From: Candidatus Galligastranaerophilus intestinigallinarum
Lineage (GTDB): Bacteria; Cyanobacteriota; Vampirovibrionia; Gastranaerophilales; Gastranaerophilaceae
Reading direction: 5' to 3'
Length of the DNA: 5,411 nt
Assembly (NCBI GenBank): GCA_018715855.1
Contig: DVKW01000040.1
Span: forward strand, 1 to 5,411
In this document: in pieces, positions 4,197-5,411 of the stretch
How the letters are laid out: each line of letters starts with the position of its first letter
How positions within the stretch are numbered: position 1 is the stretch's first letter
Program-made: the position numbers and the translations under genes
The notes under the pieces: generated by a model
What the model saw: the letters and a program-made list of their open reading frames with translations, nothing else
Databases searched by the model: none
Told to the model about the DNA's origin: nothing

Positions 4197-4679
4197 ATGA
4201 GAATTTTAGGAATTGACCCCGGCATTCAAATTACAGGCTATTCAATTTTGGATGTTGAGGGGGAAAATTACAATATAATAGCATCTGGCAGCATAAGAAC
4301 GGAAAAAGAACAAGGAATACAAAACAGGCTGTCTGAAATTTTCCATGACATTATAAGCATTTGTAAAATGTATGAACCTGATTGCGCCGCTATTGAAGAA
4401 CTTTTCTTTTTTAAAAACCAAAAAACAATAATTCCGGTAGCCCAAGCAAGAGGGGTTATTTTAGCTGCATTAAATGAAATGAATGTTAAAATGGGGGAAT
4501 ATACCCCATTGGTTGTAAAACAAGTTATAACAGGCCATGGAAGAGCAACTAAAGAAGAAGTAAGAGATATGGTAAAAAGGTTTGTTGAACTAAACAAAAA
4601 CACAAAACTGGATGATACCGTTGATTCAATTGCAATTGCAATTTGCCATGCCAGAAACCTTGAAGCAAAGAGGGGTTAA
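4197..4679 (+). CDS. ruvC: Holliday junction resolvase RuvC
   Basis: RuvC is the dimeric endonuclease that resolves Holliday junctions together with RuvAB during recombinational repair in the cytoplasm. The 160-residue product begins MRILGIDPG, the standard family start, so I prefer the ATG at 4197 over an in-frame TTG at 4176. All four acidic active-site residues are visible: D7, E67 (in AIEELFF), and D140 and D143 (DDTVDSIAIAICH). VKQVITGHGRATKEEV (107-122) matches the conserved DNA-binding segment. The length is near the usual 160-175. No Shine-Dalgarno sequence lies at proper distance from 4197; the nearest GGA is 16 bases away. The next gene starts 2 bases after the stop, so they are co-transcribed. 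Family identification is firm. Confidence 0.95.
   Translation: MRILGIDPGIQITGYSILDVEGENYNIIASGSIRTEKEQGIQNRLSEIFHDIISICKMYEPDCAAIEELFFFKNQKTIIPVAQARGVILAALNEMNVKMGEYTPLVVKQVITGHGRATKEEVRDMVKRFVELNKNTKLDDTVDSIAIAICHARNLEAKRG
4670..4675 (+). promoter_or_regulatory. Ribosome-binding site of the membrane protein after ruvC
   Basis: GAGGGG at the very end of ruvC lies 6 bases before the ATG at 4682, which fixes that start and shows tight operon packing. Confidence 0.7.
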
Positions 4680-4681
4680 AA

Positions 4682-5131
4682 ATGGAGATTATAAGCTTTA
4701 AATATTTAAAAAATTTAGCAATTTATTCTGCAATTTTAGGCGCAGGCTGCGCCATCATTTCTTTAATTCCTTTTTTAATGCCAATTATTTCTTTATTTTT
4801 CCTTCCTTTTTTAGGGGCAATTGCACCTATGGTTTTACTTATAAAGCTTGATAATTTTAATTCCGATGAAAACAAAACTTTTGCAATTCTGGGTTCAATT
4901 TCAGGCTTTTTTATCTGCCTTTCATATTGCGTTGTTTTTGTTCCTTTAGTGTTTTTAATTCACCTTATTTTTAAAAGCTATTATGATTACGGTGTTCAAT
5001 ATTTGAATTTATTTCTTTCTGTTTTATTTTTTATTATGATTGCAATTGTTTACGTTTTAACAAATGCGGTTTTAGGGCTTATTTTTGGAATTATTTTTAA
5101 TTATATAAAGCAAAATAAGCAAAATGTTTGA
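4682..5131 (+). CDS. Small multi-spanning membrane protein, function unknown
   Basis: The 149-residue product is almost entirely hydrophobic, with about four or five membrane segments: roughly residues 11-29, 31-54, 66-97 (long, perhaps a re-entrant pair) and 106-142 (probably two). One short polar loop (DNFNSDENK, 57-65) lies between the second and third, and the C-terminus is short and basic (YIKQNKQNV). A Pro/Gly-rich stretch (PFLMPIISLFFLPFLGAIAP, 30-49) could kink the second segment. No recognised family motif or catalytic residue is seen. It lies 2 bases after ruvC and 32 bases before the UmuD-like gene, so it is co-transcribed with at least ruvC. A role in repair is not implied by sequence; only the position suggests it. 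Confidence 0.8.
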   Translation: MEIISFKYLKNLAIYSAILGAGCAIISLIPFLMPIISLFFLPFLGAIAPMVLLIKLDNFNSDENKTFAILGSISGFFICLSYCVVFVPLVFLIHLIFKSYYDYGVQYLNLFLSVLFFIMIAIVYVLTNAVLGLIFGIIFNYIKQNKQNV

Positions 5132-5132
5132 T

Positions 5133-5156
5133 TTTTCTTACCCAAAAATGAGAAAA
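5133..5156 (+). promoter_or_regulatory. Imperfect dyad before the UmuD-like gene
   Basis: TTTTCTTA (5133-5140) and TGAGAAAA (5149-5156) form an inverted repeat (seven of eight positions) with an 8-base centre, 7 bases before the ATG at 5164. No T-tract follows, so it is not a terminator. A repressor site is possible, but it does not match the LexA boxes known from E. coli, Bacillus or Cyanobacteria. Confidence 0.25.
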
Positions 5157-5163
5157 TAAAATT

Positions 5164-5411
5164 ATGAGGAAAATTAAGCTAAAAAATATAAAAAGGTTTA
5201 AATTCGGCGCACCTTTATTTAGAACAAATATAAGGGCGGGTTTTCAAAATGTTATAGATGATGACATTGAAAAAAGAGTTTCATTAGATAGAATTTTTGA
5301 AATTCAAAGCCCATCAACCTTTATATTCAGAGTTTCGGGCGATTCTATGGTAGATTTTGGCATTTATGAAGACGACCTTGCCATTGTTAAAAAAACAACA
5401 GATATTAAAAA
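5164..5411 (+). CDS. umuD: UmuD-like S24 family self-cleaving protein, 3' end cut by the window
   Basis: Eighty-two residues are visible before the window edge. RVSGDSMVDFGIYEDDLAIV (56-75) carries the nucleophile S61 in GDSM, the hallmark of the LexA/UmuD S24 peptidases; the catalytic Lys lies beyond the edge. EKRVSLDRIFEIQSPSTFIFRVSGDSM aligns well with UmuD, whose Ser is residue 60. A25-G26 in RAGF sits where E. coli UmuD is cut (C24-G25), so RecA-stimulated self-cleavage is expected. The N-terminal arm is very basic and has no helix-turn-helix, which argues against LexA. UmuD' acts with UmuC as translesion DNA polymerase V, so a umuC gene may follow. The start at 5164 is the only in-frame ATG after a stop at 5149; its ribosome-binding site is weak. 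Confidence 0.85.
   Translation, partial: MRKIKLKNIKRFKFGAPLFRTNIRAGFQNVIDDDIEKRVSLDRIFEIQSPSTFIFRVSGDSMVDFGIYEDDLAIVKKTTDIK

Overview
The window is AT-rich (roughly one third G+C) and densely coded. It looks like a bacterium of the Vampirovibrionia/Melainabacteria type (Gastranaerophilales-like), a sister group of Cyanobacteria common in gut samples. This is a recognition-based inference. It rests on the prepilin signature AFTLAEVLITLAIIGVVAA with Ala before the cleavage site, the low G+C, and a single RNase E/G with a long disordered basic tail.

Layout. Positions 1-117 are G+C-rich, structured, apparently non-coding repeat-like DNA. A type IV prepilin-like gene (155-1021, +) follows, with its own terminator. 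Next comes a small Cys-rich protein gene (1140-1391, +), also with its own terminator. On the minus strand an RNase E/G gene (1969-3792) is followed by an overlapping small membrane-protein gene (1506-1988). A 383-404 bp divergent intergenic region (3793 to 4175/4196) holds the probable RNase E/G promoter, an orphan plus-strand promoter and terminator (candidate small RNA or attenuated leader), and the ruvC start. Then ruvC (4197-4679), a multi-spanning membrane protein (4682-5131) and the N-terminal half of a UmuD-like S24 peptidase (5164 to the edge) form a tightly spaced plus-strand cluster with a DNA repair/SOS flavour.

Two observations stand out. First, the prepilin leader is 51 residues long instead of the usual 6-25. 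The excess is an in-frame 132-bp segment bounded by the 8-bp direct repeat CTTTTACA, where the protein reads KKTFT on the left and KRAFT on the right. This looks like a small palindromic element inserted at the prepilin cleavage site, and prepilin peptidase should remove its peptide. Second, the 7-mer TCCTTTC, which resembles the anti-Shine-Dalgarno end of 16S rRNA, occurs in all three plus-strand non-coding stretches that lead into intrinsic terminators. One case is a 13-nt perfect complement of the same gene's own ribosome-binding site. Another lies in the candidate small RNA and matches, over 10 nt, the ribosome-binding site of the minus-strand membrane-protein gene. The regulatory readings are inference; the sequence matches are seen directly.
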